A stretch of DNA of 54,020 nucleotides from CALVUJ01 sp045119835 (GTDB lineage: Bacteria; Bacillota_I; Bacilli_A; RFN20; DUOF01). Below are positions 33,301-41,063 of the stretch, piece after piece. The translations under genes and the position numbers were made by a program. The stretch lies in the NCBI GenBank assembly GCA_045119835.1, contig JBGVED010000095.1:1-54020 (forward strand), written 5' to 3'. Within the stretch, counting starts at the first letter, position 1; every line of letters begins with the position of its first letter. A model generated the notes under the pieces. The model was given only the letters and a program-made list of their open reading frames with translations. It was not told the DNA's origin and ran no database searches.

Positions 33301-36300
33301 AAATTGATAAAGAACTTTATCAAAATCTTTTAATTCTTGAGTTGTTAATTCACCTTTACCACTTGCAATATCTTGTATTATTTCTCTATATGGATAAACA
33401 CTCTTTTGAGTATCATCCATTATAGAATCAAGATTATATTCTATTTCTCTGATATATTCTCTTGCTTTCAAAGAAATGTTGTTTCTCCAGGTTTCAACTT
33501 TAGATATCTTTTTAACAAAATTAACTACAGGTTCAGGAATATCCCAACCTGCAGGTTTATTTTTTACAAATTCTTCTTTTAATCTTTCTATAGTAGATAT
33601 AACTCCATTTTTAGCTTTGTTATATTCTTTAGCATCTTTAAGCGCAGCTTTTAATGAAGAGATCTTATTACTATATTTTTCTATAGTATTAGCAAATTTA
33701 GTTTTATGACCTTCAGTATCATAACCCAGCAATATCTCTCTAGTAATAGAATTAATTAAATCTTTATACTCTGTCTCATCTAGTTCATTCTTTAAAAGTT
33801 CTTTTGACTTTTTCTCTAAACTATTCTTTGCTTTTGTGTATAAATCATCCATTTCTACAAGGATATCTACTAAATTGTAACTATCTATCATTATTCCAGA
33901 ACTTTTTAATTCATTTGCAATAGAATCAATTGATAAACCTTTATTTTTGGTTTTATTTTCCCAACGGCCATATATTTTAGCTGCATCCTTACCGTATATA
34001 TAAGATAGTTCACTTCTAACACTACTTAAATCCAATCTGTGGATGTATCTTTTCAATTCGTCTACAATTAAAATATCAGCTTCATTTTGCCCATAATCAT
34101 ACACACTTTCCATTGTGGCACTATTAACAATATATTCTGCTATATCCATTGCTGTAGATGCTCTATAACCTTCATTATTAGTATTTAATGCATGCCATAA
34201 AGTATCAATTACTTCTTGTCTTGTTTTATTAGTAATAGTTCCATATTTATAGTTAGAATTAAGTTTATTATCTAAAATTGTGTTGATAATCTTTTCTGCA
34301 TCAGTTTTTGCATAGGATTTATTTTTAGAATGCTCCGCTACATATTTAGCAATTTGTCCTTTAGAATAATTATAGATTTTATTTTTGATGTTAGATTTGT
34401 TGTTTTGTGTTTCATCCGCATCATCTTTAACGGAATATCTAAATTCATTTATGCTATTTGTGACTTTAGGTTCTATTCCTTTTTCATAGTAATTTCTAAT
34501 GTCATTTATTATTCTACTTGAAGATGTTCCATAAGGATATTCTACAGAACAATCAACAGTTCCTTGAGATGTAGTTTTATTCAAATCAACAACTATTTCG
34601 CCACCTTGTCTATTAATATAATCTCTTAATCTTGAAAATTGTTTTTCAGTAGGTAACTTTGCTAATTCAAATCCTGTATCATCAAGTAAACGTATATTTC
34701 CCATGTCAATATATTCAGTCATATACCTTGTATTTGTATCATAAGTTTCATCAAAAATTAAATTGATTTCTCTATGGTCTTGATATCTATATCCTTGATC
34801 ATAACCATCACTAACTCCAGCGAAGTTTAACATTGTGCCATCAATATTTATATAGCCTGCTTTAGAAAATGTGGATGTTATTCCGAATGTTTTTTTTGCT
34901 TTTTCAACGTGATTTTTTATATCTTCTTCAGTTCTACCATTGGTATTTAATGAATTATAATTTTTAGTCCTATTATAATAATCTTCGATATTACCTGATT
35001 TTCCTTCAGTAATAGGGTTAATATCCACTTTTATACCATTTATTTCAAAACCATCTTCATGTAATAAATCAAAAAAGACATCCTCTCGAATGTCTCCTTT
35101 AAATTCAACTATAACATCTAAATCTGATGACTCTTTTGAAGTGCCTTTCGTTCTACTTCCATAAGGTTTTATAGCAATTATTTCTGTATCATAATCATCC
35201 ATTTCATGTAATTTTGAAACAATATAACCTTCTACTATTTCATTTATTTCCTCTTCAGTATAATCTTCTAAACCTTTTATATTAGATTTAGAATTTACAG
35301 AATATTTTACATCATCGTTTTCTACATTTTTAAAATTTTTTGTATCTTTTTTATTTTCTTGTGATACAATATTAGTAGAAGGAGCTGTATTCCAATCATT
35401 TTGGATGTTGTTGCTAGGGGCTTTGCCATTAGCAGTTGGAACAAGGCTTCTTTTTATTATATACATAGTTTGTAAATAAAGAGATTTATTTCCAGAAGCA
35501 TAATATGTAATTGCTATATTTTTGCCATTTATATTTTTTTCAAATATTAATGCACCTTTGTCACTCAAATGAACAGAATCAAAATTAGTTATTATTTTAG
35601 CAATATTAGCAATATCATCTACAGTAACAGCTTTTTGTCCTCTATTATTTTCGCTTTCTTCATTTCCGTGATGTGCATTTATATGTCTTATTTCATTAGC
35701 ACGTAATTCCAAATTAAAGCCTTCTAAATCTATATTTGTTTCTTTTTTAATCTTATTAGCTGTTAATTTAGAAATTTTTCCTAATAATATTTTTTTACCT
35801 AATTGTTTACCATCTAGAGCATCCTGGATAAATTGTTTTATTTGAGATTCATTAGTGGCAATTATTACTCTTTTGCTATTAGACCAATTCTCGATCTCTT
35901 TTTCACTATATCCATCTAAATTTTGTGACGTAGAATATTGAGTGGCATAATTAAGTTTAGATTGTTCAGTCCTTGGATTACTACTAAAATCAGTATTAAC
36001 TAATTCTTGGAACTTCTTCTCTACTGATTTAAGTTCTTTATATTCCTGACTATTTTTACTTATCCTAGCAAGTTTATCCTGGATAAATGAAATAACCTTT
36101 TGTCCTAGCGATTTGTTTTTAGATATTAGTTTTTGAGCCTGTTTGAAGTTTGTGAAGAAATTTTCACTTAAATAATTGGCTACTATTTCTTTATCCAACT
36201 CTGCTAATTCTAGTGTTTTGTATTCCTTATGCTTTTTCAAATCCATATATTTTTTATTTTGCTCTTCGGCAGACATTGTTGAAAGAATCTCTTTAGATAA

Positions 36301-37677
36301 TTCATTGTATAATTTTTTGTTTTCTAATGAGTGAGTTAATTCATGCCCTAATACTACAGAATAAGGATTACTAGCTTGTTCACTGATATAAATAGTGTTT
36401 GAACTGCGATTATATTTTCCGTTTAATCTCGCATCATCTACATATGATATTTTTAAATCACTACCAGTTCTTTGATTATAACTGTCAACGGTTTCTTGTG
36501 CTAATGTTTTTCTAGCATCGAAATTAGTTGTTTGAGTATAATCGCCAATAGAATTAAGTGTCTTTTCATGTTTATTCATATTAGTTGTAGATAATTGTTC
36601 TAAACTAGTTTTGATTTGTTTAGTTAAATTTTCTCTCTTTTGAGCATACGCTATTCTTTTATCTTCTGTTAATTTTCCTATTTTTTCTAGATTATATTCT
36701 TGCTCATTTAGTTCGTTAATTTCATTCAAATTAGAGCGAACATTACTTCCTTCTTTACCGTATTTTGCAACATCAACAGCTTTAGAACCACCACCCATAG
36801 CAAGAGCAGTAAGACCGCCAACATTAAATGATTCTACTAATTCTTTAATTTCTGGTGTTTCATACTTTCCACTATATGTTATTGCTTTTAAGAACGGATT
36901 AATTAGAGAACTTGCAACCTCTTCAGTTCCTTCTTCTACATAAGTTTTAGCAACTTTTCCTAATCCTCCACTAACAAGTTTTCCTGTAGCTCCTTTAGCA
37001 AAAGGATTAACACCGCCTAACTTACCACTTAAATATTCTATACCGCCCTCTACAGCACCACTCATGGTTCCATAAGCAAGAGCTTTTTCATAGTCTGCAT
37101 TTTCTTTTAATGCTTCATCAAAAGATTGCCCTGCTGATTGAGCCATAAAAGTACCTGTACCTGCTAAAGATGCAACTGCAGCAGATGCTCCTGCTCCACC
37201 TGTTAAATAAGTTACAGCAATAGCAGGAAGCATACCTCCAACACCTTCACCAACACCATGTATTATTTTTTGAGCCCCTTGACCTAAATCATTTATGTAT
37301 GAATGTTTAGAAAGAAAATCATCTACTTTTCCTGCAGTATTTCCAGTAAAATCATAAGCAACAAAATCTTTAACTTTATTTTTAAAGTCATCATCTCCTA
37401 ATGAACCAACTAATCCTGCCCCATAATCAACAATTCCTTCTAATCCTCTAAAAAGGCCTTCGCCTATATCTCCTACTACGTCTCCGACAGTAGAGCCTAT
37501 TCTTTGCAAAAAGTTTGCATCAGATTTTTCTTTTTGTTGGACTTGTTGTTCTGCAGCAACAGGTTGTTCTAACTGTTTCTTTTTATATCTTCTTGCAACA
37601 GCATTTTCGTACAATGCTAATTCATTATCTTTTATTTGCTGTCTAACCAAATCTCTATTTTTATATGAAGTTGCCAT
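30379..37677 (-). CDS. Giant polyvalent virion protein with protease, nuclease and nucleotidyltransferase domains
   Basis: 2432 residues, last gene of the phage late operon. In order: basic N-terminus; Gly/Ala-rich hydrophobic segments (about 60-300); a gluzincin-type peptidase with HELTHSLE near 446 and a downstream Glu in DKEIVANYL near 498; a PBECR-like nuclease region (about 590-740) with RANEIRHINAHHG near 662; a minimal nucleotidyltransferase (about 800-890) with GSRTKG...SDLDVIVEF near 842 and a third Asp in KVDINPI; a further globular domain (about 925-1050); then over 1000 mainly helical residues with a hydrophobic segment near 2055-2072. Such polyvalent proteins are thought to be packaged and delivered with phage DNA to counter host defences. 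Domain names come from motif recognition. Ribosome binding site AAAAGGAGG. Confidence 0.82.
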   Translation of the reverse strand: MATSYKNRDLVRQQIKDNELALYENAVARRYKKKQLEQPVAAEQQVQQKEKSDANFLQRIGSTVGDVVGDIGEGLFRGLEGIVDYGAGLVGSLGDDDFKNKVKDFVAYDFTGNTAGKVDDFLSKHSYINDLGQGAQKIIHGVGEGVGGMLPAIAVTYLTGGAGASAAVASLAGTGTFMAQSAGQSFDEALKENADYEKALAYGTMSGAVEGGIEYLSGKLGGVNPFAKGATGKLVSGGLGKVAKTYVEEGTEEVASSLINPFLKAITYSGKYETPEIKELVESFNVGGLTALAMGGGSKAVDVAKYGKEGSNVRSNLNEINELNEQEYNLEKIGKLTEDKRIAYAQKRENLTKQIKTSLEQLSTTNMNKHEKTLNSIGDYTQTTNFDARKTLAQETVDSYNQRTGSDLKISYVDDARLNGKYNRSSNTIYISEQASNPYSVVLGHELTHSLENKKLYNELSKEILSTMSAEEQNKKYMDLKKHKEYKTLELAELDKEIVANYLSENFFTNFKQAQKLISKNKSLGQKVISFIQDKLARISKNSQEYKELKSVEKKFQELVNTDFSSNPRTEQSKLNYATQYSTSQNLDGYSEKEIENWSNSKRVIIATNESQIKQFIQDALDGKQLGKKILLGKISKLTANKIKKETNIDLEGFNLELRANEIRHINAHHGNEESENNRGQKAVTVDDIANIAKIITNFDSVHLSDKGALIFEKNINGKNIAITYYASGNKSLYLQTMYIIKRSLVPTANGKAPSNNIQNDWNTAPSTNIVSQENKKDTKNFKNVENDDVKYSVNSKSNIKGLEDYTEEEINEIVEGYIVSKLHEMDDYDTEIIAIKPYGSRTKGTSKESSDLDVIVEFKGDIREDVFFDLLHEDGFEINGIKVDINPITEGKSGNIEDYYNRTKNYNSLNTNGRTEEDIKNHVEKAKKTFGITSTFSKAGYINIDGTMLNFAGVSDGYDQGYRYQDHREINLIFDETYDTNTRYMTEYIDMGNIRLLDDTGFELAKLPTEKQFSRLRDYINRQGGEIVVDLNKTTSQGTVDCSVEYPYGTSSSRIINDIRNYYEKGIEPKVTNSINEFRYSVKDDADETQNNKSNIKNKIYNYSKGQIAKYVAEHSKNKSYAKTDAEKIINTILDNKLNSNYKYGTITNKTRQEVIDTLWHALNTNNEGYRASTAMDIAEYIVNSATMESVYDYGQNEADILIVDELKRYIHRLDLSSVRSELSYIYGKDAAKIYGRWENKTKNKGLSIDSIANELKSSGIMIDSYNLVDILVEMDDLYTKAKNSLEKKSKELLKNELDETEYKDLINSITREILLGYDTEGHKTKFANTIEKYSNKISSLKAALKDAKEYNKAKNGVISTIERLKEEFVKNKPAGWDIPEPVVNFVKKISKVETWRNNISLKAREYIREIEYNLDSIMDDTQKSVYPYREIIQDIASGKGELTTQELKDFDKVLYQFAHQLRTYDQVVFEGKAVSNTELSQQAVKETIQASKILKRQDGVLNRFRHKVYTNPYDRMAEFGLYRENSMAVRLYNEMLEGDRKRANFVKETNDLFEEFFTENKNYLNQLQEELTLKDKEHTLNISKRQAISIYLTSLREQGQSHIFNKDGNSGVIRLLDNTLATQGKMVEAFSKGRDVTITKNMIEQIKNNLTEADKKYIALTGEFFNKRSRDAKKSVDMKLYGISNIESGYYFPLKVSSDKIYTQAGQNNHDINQYVLEMGMNKSVKPKAANKLVIDGVDNIIANHTRNMSVYYGYAIPLTAYNRITNKQVPTLAGHDTTTNMRGEIQKIDPDFEKYMDNLWKDMQGIGTHEKGFITNMASKIRWAGANAALGANPKVLVTQTLSLAGALSEFDAKYVAKGTSHFFGEENKKDLAKYSSLMWERMQIGNSADITEIRQIGKEIGSSFGKVTAKATKAVNDFTTKPISWMDSNAIQTLWFAAQYEIADTMGKGYEFGTEANKKEAGKRLDAVVFRTQQTSDALGRSEWMRSQNELVKFARMFTGDAIQLTGRLISSVNKYFTARNMIKSNDIEIVNQGRKLLATAKTNITKSGSAFIINQTMLLAIALAFKWIKGKDDEEEWSDIAKNEMTANMMGLIPFGGDVYDKLKGYEPTNMAYTALSDTVEIASDLYKNTATLISGDYQDEVKRNASIRKTALSISKLLGVPVQNVETYMKGIVGKVSPKTREEYEALFKTKSNALYIKKIKQATENGDEELANSIINIIFGTKTGKVEDDKVLTTYQHLISNDYDILPRKLNGTVTYNGQQYTLNKKQYNTFKSTYSMSNESIKKMINSKGYDALDDEAKAKAINYINEYYYDKGLEEFLGKSINSKNLIFGELIPVDQLAMIVAQANVFTADKDDNGKSIAGSKKSKVTKYVSSLKLTAVQKYMIMGLLGYKNVNGKELVKRELMKKGYRGTELTQMLELCGYSE

Positions 37678-37699
37678 TGTAAAACCTCCTTTTTATTGT

Positions 37700-38776
37700 T
37701 TAACGTCGTCCACTAGATATACTTCCGCCTCCGCCTCCTCCGTTAGAGATTTTAGACAAGTCAGCTACTGTATACGTTGAATTATGGTTGATGCTATCTA
37801 TCAACTTATAAAATTTACCATTATAGTAAATATATTTATTCCCTTTTTTGAAACCGGTTTCTAATATATCCCCATCTTTCAAATCAAAATATTGTTGATA
37901 AGTGTACAGATAAGCTGTATCAGGGTTGTTGACTAGCGCTTCCTTTGCTTTTGCTGGAGTGCTAATATCTATACCATTTTCATTTTCTACCAACCCAGCA
38001 TAATTATCATTGAAAAATTGTTTTGAATTATATTCTGATAGTTGCTTTTCATCCATCTTATATTCATTAAGATAATTTTTTAACAAACCTTCATAATGAC
38101 TGTTGATGTTTCCTTTATTATCTTCAATATATTTATAAAGTGAATTGTAATCTTCTTCAGATAGTTTTCCTGTTTCTTCATCAACTAATTCAGCTATTTT
38201 GGCATCAATACTTCCCGTCATTCTTGTATACCAGTCAAGAATATTTTGGTCATTTTCCGCTTTTTCTGTATCTGCTATTTCTTGCTTTTTGTTTGCATAG
38301 TTTTCTAACAAAGACTGATTTGAATCATTATAATTAGAATTTATCAAAGCTCTATTATTCATATAATCGGTATTAGATTTTTGTTTGTATAATTCTGCTA
38401 ATCCGCTACTAGTTAAACCATTCACTTTCATGTCTTGTGGTAAATACTTCTCCATAAGTTGCTGTTTTACATAATTTTGCTCTAATTCTGCATTTCTATT
38501 TTGCTCATTTTTTTGAACAGCTTTGTTATACCATTCATCGACCGCATCACTTTTAGATACAGGAGATGTAGGGATATTGTTAGAATCATTACTAGTATTA
38601 TTTAATAACATAGTATTTGCGGAATTGTTTTTACCATAGAATTTTTGCAAATCAGTTGGATTATTGTTTCCGTAATGTTGCTTTAGTAAATTGGTTTGTT
38701 TATTAGTGTTATTATTCACTAATGAATTAGTATTCAATGTTTTTCTCTTCTCTTCTTCTGTTAATAGTGTCGACAT
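37700..38776 (-). CDS. Internal virion-type protein, Asn/Lys-rich
   Basis: 358 residues, hydrophilic, rich in Asn, Gln, Lys and Glu. A disordered start (about 1-75), a helical and partly coiled middle (about 80-270), a small beta-rich segment near 300-340 (KKGNKYIYYNGKFYKLID), and a tail of six consecutive Gly followed by SISSGRR. Its position directly before the polyvalent gene, and its composition, suggest an internal or ejected virion protein; no family is recognised. It overlaps the preceding membrane-protein gene by 50 bp but has its own ribosome binding site (GGGAGGAAG). Confidence 0.65.
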   Translation of the reverse strand: MSTLLTEEEKRKTLNTNSLVNNNTNKQTNLLKQHYGNNNPTDLQKFYGKNNSANTMLLNNTSNDSNNIPTSPVSKSDAVDEWYNKAVQKNEQNRNAELEQNYVKQQLMEKYLPQDMKVNGLTSSGLAELYKQKSNTDYMNNRALINSNYNDSNQSLLENYANKKQEIADTEKAENDQNILDWYTRMTGSIDAKIAELVDEETGKLSEEDYNSLYKYIEDNKGNINSHYEGLLKNYLNEYKMDEKQLSEYNSKQFFNDNYAGLVENENGIDISTPAKAKEALVNNPDTAYLYTYQQYFDLKDGDILETGFKKGNKYIYYNGKFYKLIDSINHNSTYTVADLSKISNGGGGGGSISSGRR

Positions 38777-39605
38777 CTCTTTCTTCCTCCCTTTTTAATT
38801 CAGCCAAAAATCTATCTAAATCATTTATTTTCATTATTGTTCCAGCTCTAAATTCATCTACAATAAATGTATATGCGTTTGCGTATTTCATAGCTCCAGA
38901 ACTTAATAGTATAACTAACTGTATTAATTTCAATATTAAGTTTCCGTAACTGAAATTAGTTATTAAATCAACAGCCATTAAACCCAAAACAATGTATATA
39001 ACTGGTTTACTTATAAAATCCATTATACTTTCGCTTTTCTTATACTTTTTTTCTGATCTACCATAATAAAATTTATCAGTTCTATCATTAATTATCGTTG
39101 TTAATGCATCTACACTAATCTGATGCAACTTAATATTTTTTATTTTCGATACTTTCTTTTTTATCTTATTAGGTTTTTCCCATCGGCTATAATCGATGTT
39201 ATCTTTTACAAAGTCATCATAAGCAATTCCTAGAGGCGCTAGCATTTTTCTTTGCACTTCTTTTTTATTCAAATAATTTTCTTTTTCACACCATCTAACA
39301 AGGCTATTTATATCATTGGATGCTTCTGAAACTTTATCACCGTGCAAATCGTTTGTGTCTATGTATTTTTTTGTTTGTTTGCCTTTTTTTATACCCATAA
39401 TAGTACACATTCTATTGATAGTTAATCCAAACAGCATTAACATCAATGAATCAGCAACAACTTCTTCAGCGCTTTTACCTGTAAGTTTTAATGTAACAAA
39501 TCCCATCAACATCCAAACTATACATAGTAACACCAAAGCAATAGATACTAAATTATCTCTTATATATTCTCTAGTCTTTGTAATAACATTTTTTTCATCA
39601 CTCAT
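38727..39605 (-). CDS. Phage membrane protein with two pairs of helices
   Basis: 292 residues. Helices near residues 17-38 and 44-64, a cytosolic basic domain (about 70-190), helices near 195-215 and 222-240, then a charged tail. Not a simple holin: too long and with a large soluble domain. Sitting between the fibre and internal-protein genes it could be part of an ejection channel or a superinfection factor. Ribosome binding site GGGAGGGTG; the last 50 bp are shared with the next gene in another frame. Confidence 0.65.
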   Translation of the reverse strand: MSDEKNVITKTREYIRDNLVSIALVLLCIVWMLMGFVTLKLTGKSAEEVVADSLMLMLFGLTINRMCTIMGIKKGKQTKKYIDTNDLHGDKVSEASNDINSLVRWCEKENYLNKKEVQRKMLAPLGIAYDDFVKDNIDYSRWEKPNKIKKKVSKIKNIKLHQISVDALTTIINDRTDKFYYGRSEKKYKKSESIMDFISKPVIYIVLGLMAVDLITNFSYGNLILKLIQLVILLSSGAMKYANAYTFIVDEFRAGTIMKINDLDRFLAELKREEERDVDTINRRREEKNIEY

Positions 39606-39608
39606 AAA

Positions 39609-40046
39609 TTACACCCTCCCGCTAGATTCAGTCTTTTTCTTATCCTCGCTATTGAAAACTTTTTTTGTAATCTTAGCCTGTTTTTCCATTGTCATTGTTT
39701 CTTGATAATTTTTAGTGAATATTTCAAATGTAATTCCATTCAACACTTGTCCTCCCAACGCGCAAACGCACAATAATTTCAAGTCTGCTAATATCGGCTC
39801 TATCAAATAAACAACTACAAGTAGTATTGTAAAAAATGTTTTCAATCCTGGCATTTTCAATTTACCAAGAACAGCCATAGCTATAAAAAATACAGTAATA
39901 GTTCCACCTACAGATAATTTCCAAGTTTGTCCTCCTGCTGCAATTACATACTCGTTCCAGTTTATAGCCATACAAGTAATTAGAGGAGCTAGCGATGTAA
40001 CTAGCCCTCCGCCTTGTAATAATTTCAGTTTAATTTGTTTTCCCAT
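39609..40046 (-). CDS. Phage small polytopic membrane protein, holin-like
   Basis: 145 residues with three or four hydrophobic segments (about 10-28, 47-62, 68-85, 90-108) and a charged C-terminal tail of 35 residues. Size and topology are in the range of phage holins, but no endolysin gene is adjacent. Start set at the ATG of MGKQIK because AGGAAG lies 9 nt before it; a GTG three codons upstream abuts that site. It overlaps the preceding gene by 17 bp. Confidence 0.6.
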   Translation of the reverse strand: MGKQIKLKLLQGGGLVTSLAPLITCMAINWNEYVIAAGGQTWKLSVGGTITVFFIAMAVLGKLKMPGLKTFFTILLVVVYLIEPILADLKLLCVCALGGQVLNGITFEIFTKNYQETMTMEKQAKITKKVFNSEDKKKTESSGRV

Positions 40047-40560
40047 TTGAATCACTTCCTAATTTGTTAACGATTTGCTCCGCTACTCCTTTTTTTACCA
40101 GTTTTTCATCATTCGAGAATGCCAAAAGCAACACTTCTTTTACCATATTTAATTCTTCTCTTGTTTTAATGTTATCTTCCTTTATTGCTTTTAGTGTTAA
40201 TTCGTTGTTTTCTGTAATTGCTTTTTGAGTTTCTTTATTGTTAGACAATATAGTTTCTTTAGTATCTACAATCTCTTTCTTTGTTTCTTCATTTTTATCT
40301 GCACTACTGGTAAAAGATCCAGTTATACTTTTGAACTTTTTAAGGAAACTAGAAACACCAAACACTGTAGCAATTACTACTATTCCAAAATCGGTAATAT
40401 GACCGATTAATTCTTTATCGAAGAATTTTGATAAATTGCTTTCGTTTTGCTTTATTTGCTCTATTTCTTCTTGATACGTAGCCTCGACTTTAATATTGCC
40501 AGCTACACAAAAAAGCACTACCATTGTTAGTAGTGCTACTAAATATTTAATCTTTTTCAT
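40030..40560 (-). CDS. Phage membrane-anchored coiled-coil protein
   Basis: 176 residues. N-terminal hydrophobic helix (5-24, signal or anchor), a second membrane segment near 55-72 (HITDFGIVVIATVFGVSSF), then a long coiled-coil (about 85-155) rich in Lys, Glu and Asn with repeated KE/NKET/ITENN units. It resembles phage hemolysin-XhlA/holin-type anchors in layout only. First of three successive membrane-protein genes. Ribosome binding site GGAGGCAAG. Confidence 0.6.
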   Translation of the reverse strand: MKKIKYLVALLTMVVLFCVAGNIKVEATYQEEIEQIKQNESNLSKFFDKELIGHITDFGIVVIATVFGVSSFLKKFKSITGSFTSSADKNEETKKEIVDTKETILSNNKETQKAITENNELTLKAIKEDNIKTREELNMVKEVLLLAFSNDEKLVKKGVAEQIVNKLGSDSNGKTN

Positions 40561-40572
40561 TTTTCTTGCCTC

Positions 40573-41049
40573 CTATAAATAATATTTTATTCTTTCAGGT
40601 ATGTTTTTTTCATTAACAATATAATGTTCATTCAAATCTTTCACCTGTTGATACCAATTGAGAATTATACTTCTTTGTGTATCATTTTCTATTTCTACAC
40701 CATAGTTAACATTCGCTTTGTATATATCAAAAGCACGTAATAGTAGTTCTCTTTTTTCTCTTAACAGCATTTTTTTGTTTTCTATTAATTCTTCACTTGT
40801 ATAAGGAACATATACATAAATATCTTCAATTTCTTCTTTTGCTGGTTGATACTCAATGCCAGGCTTTTCTACAACCCATACAACATCTTTTCCACCATTA
40901 GGATATTCTTTAATCGTTTCATAATGTCCTTGTTCTTTTACTTCTTGAATTTCAGGAATATGATTTGTTATAGTATCTTCTTTTAAATACCCTTTTTCCA
41001 AATCATACTCATTTAGCATTTGTTTTTTTGTTATATCATATACCTTCAT
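40573..41049 (-). CDS. Tail fibre accessory protein
   Basis: 158 residues, directly after the collar-domain fibre gene, the place usually held by fibre assembly or chaperone proteins. The first part is beta-rich (MKVYDITKKQMLNEYDL, ...GGKDVVWVVEKPG) and the last 60 residues are helical (LLREKRELLLRAFDIYKA). No named family recognised. Start set at MKVYD, 6 nt after AGAGGTG; an upstream ATG overlaps the fibre gene. Confidence 0.6.
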   Translation of the reverse strand: MKVYDITKKQMLNEYDLEKGYLKEDTITNHIPEIQEVKEQGHYETIKEYPNGGKDVVWVVEKPGIEYQPAKEEIEDIYVYVPYTSEELIENKKMLLREKRELLLRAFDIYKANVNYGVEIENDTQRSIILNWYQQVKDLNEHYIVNEKNIPERIKYYL

Positions 41050-41063
41050 GTTAACACCTCTTT

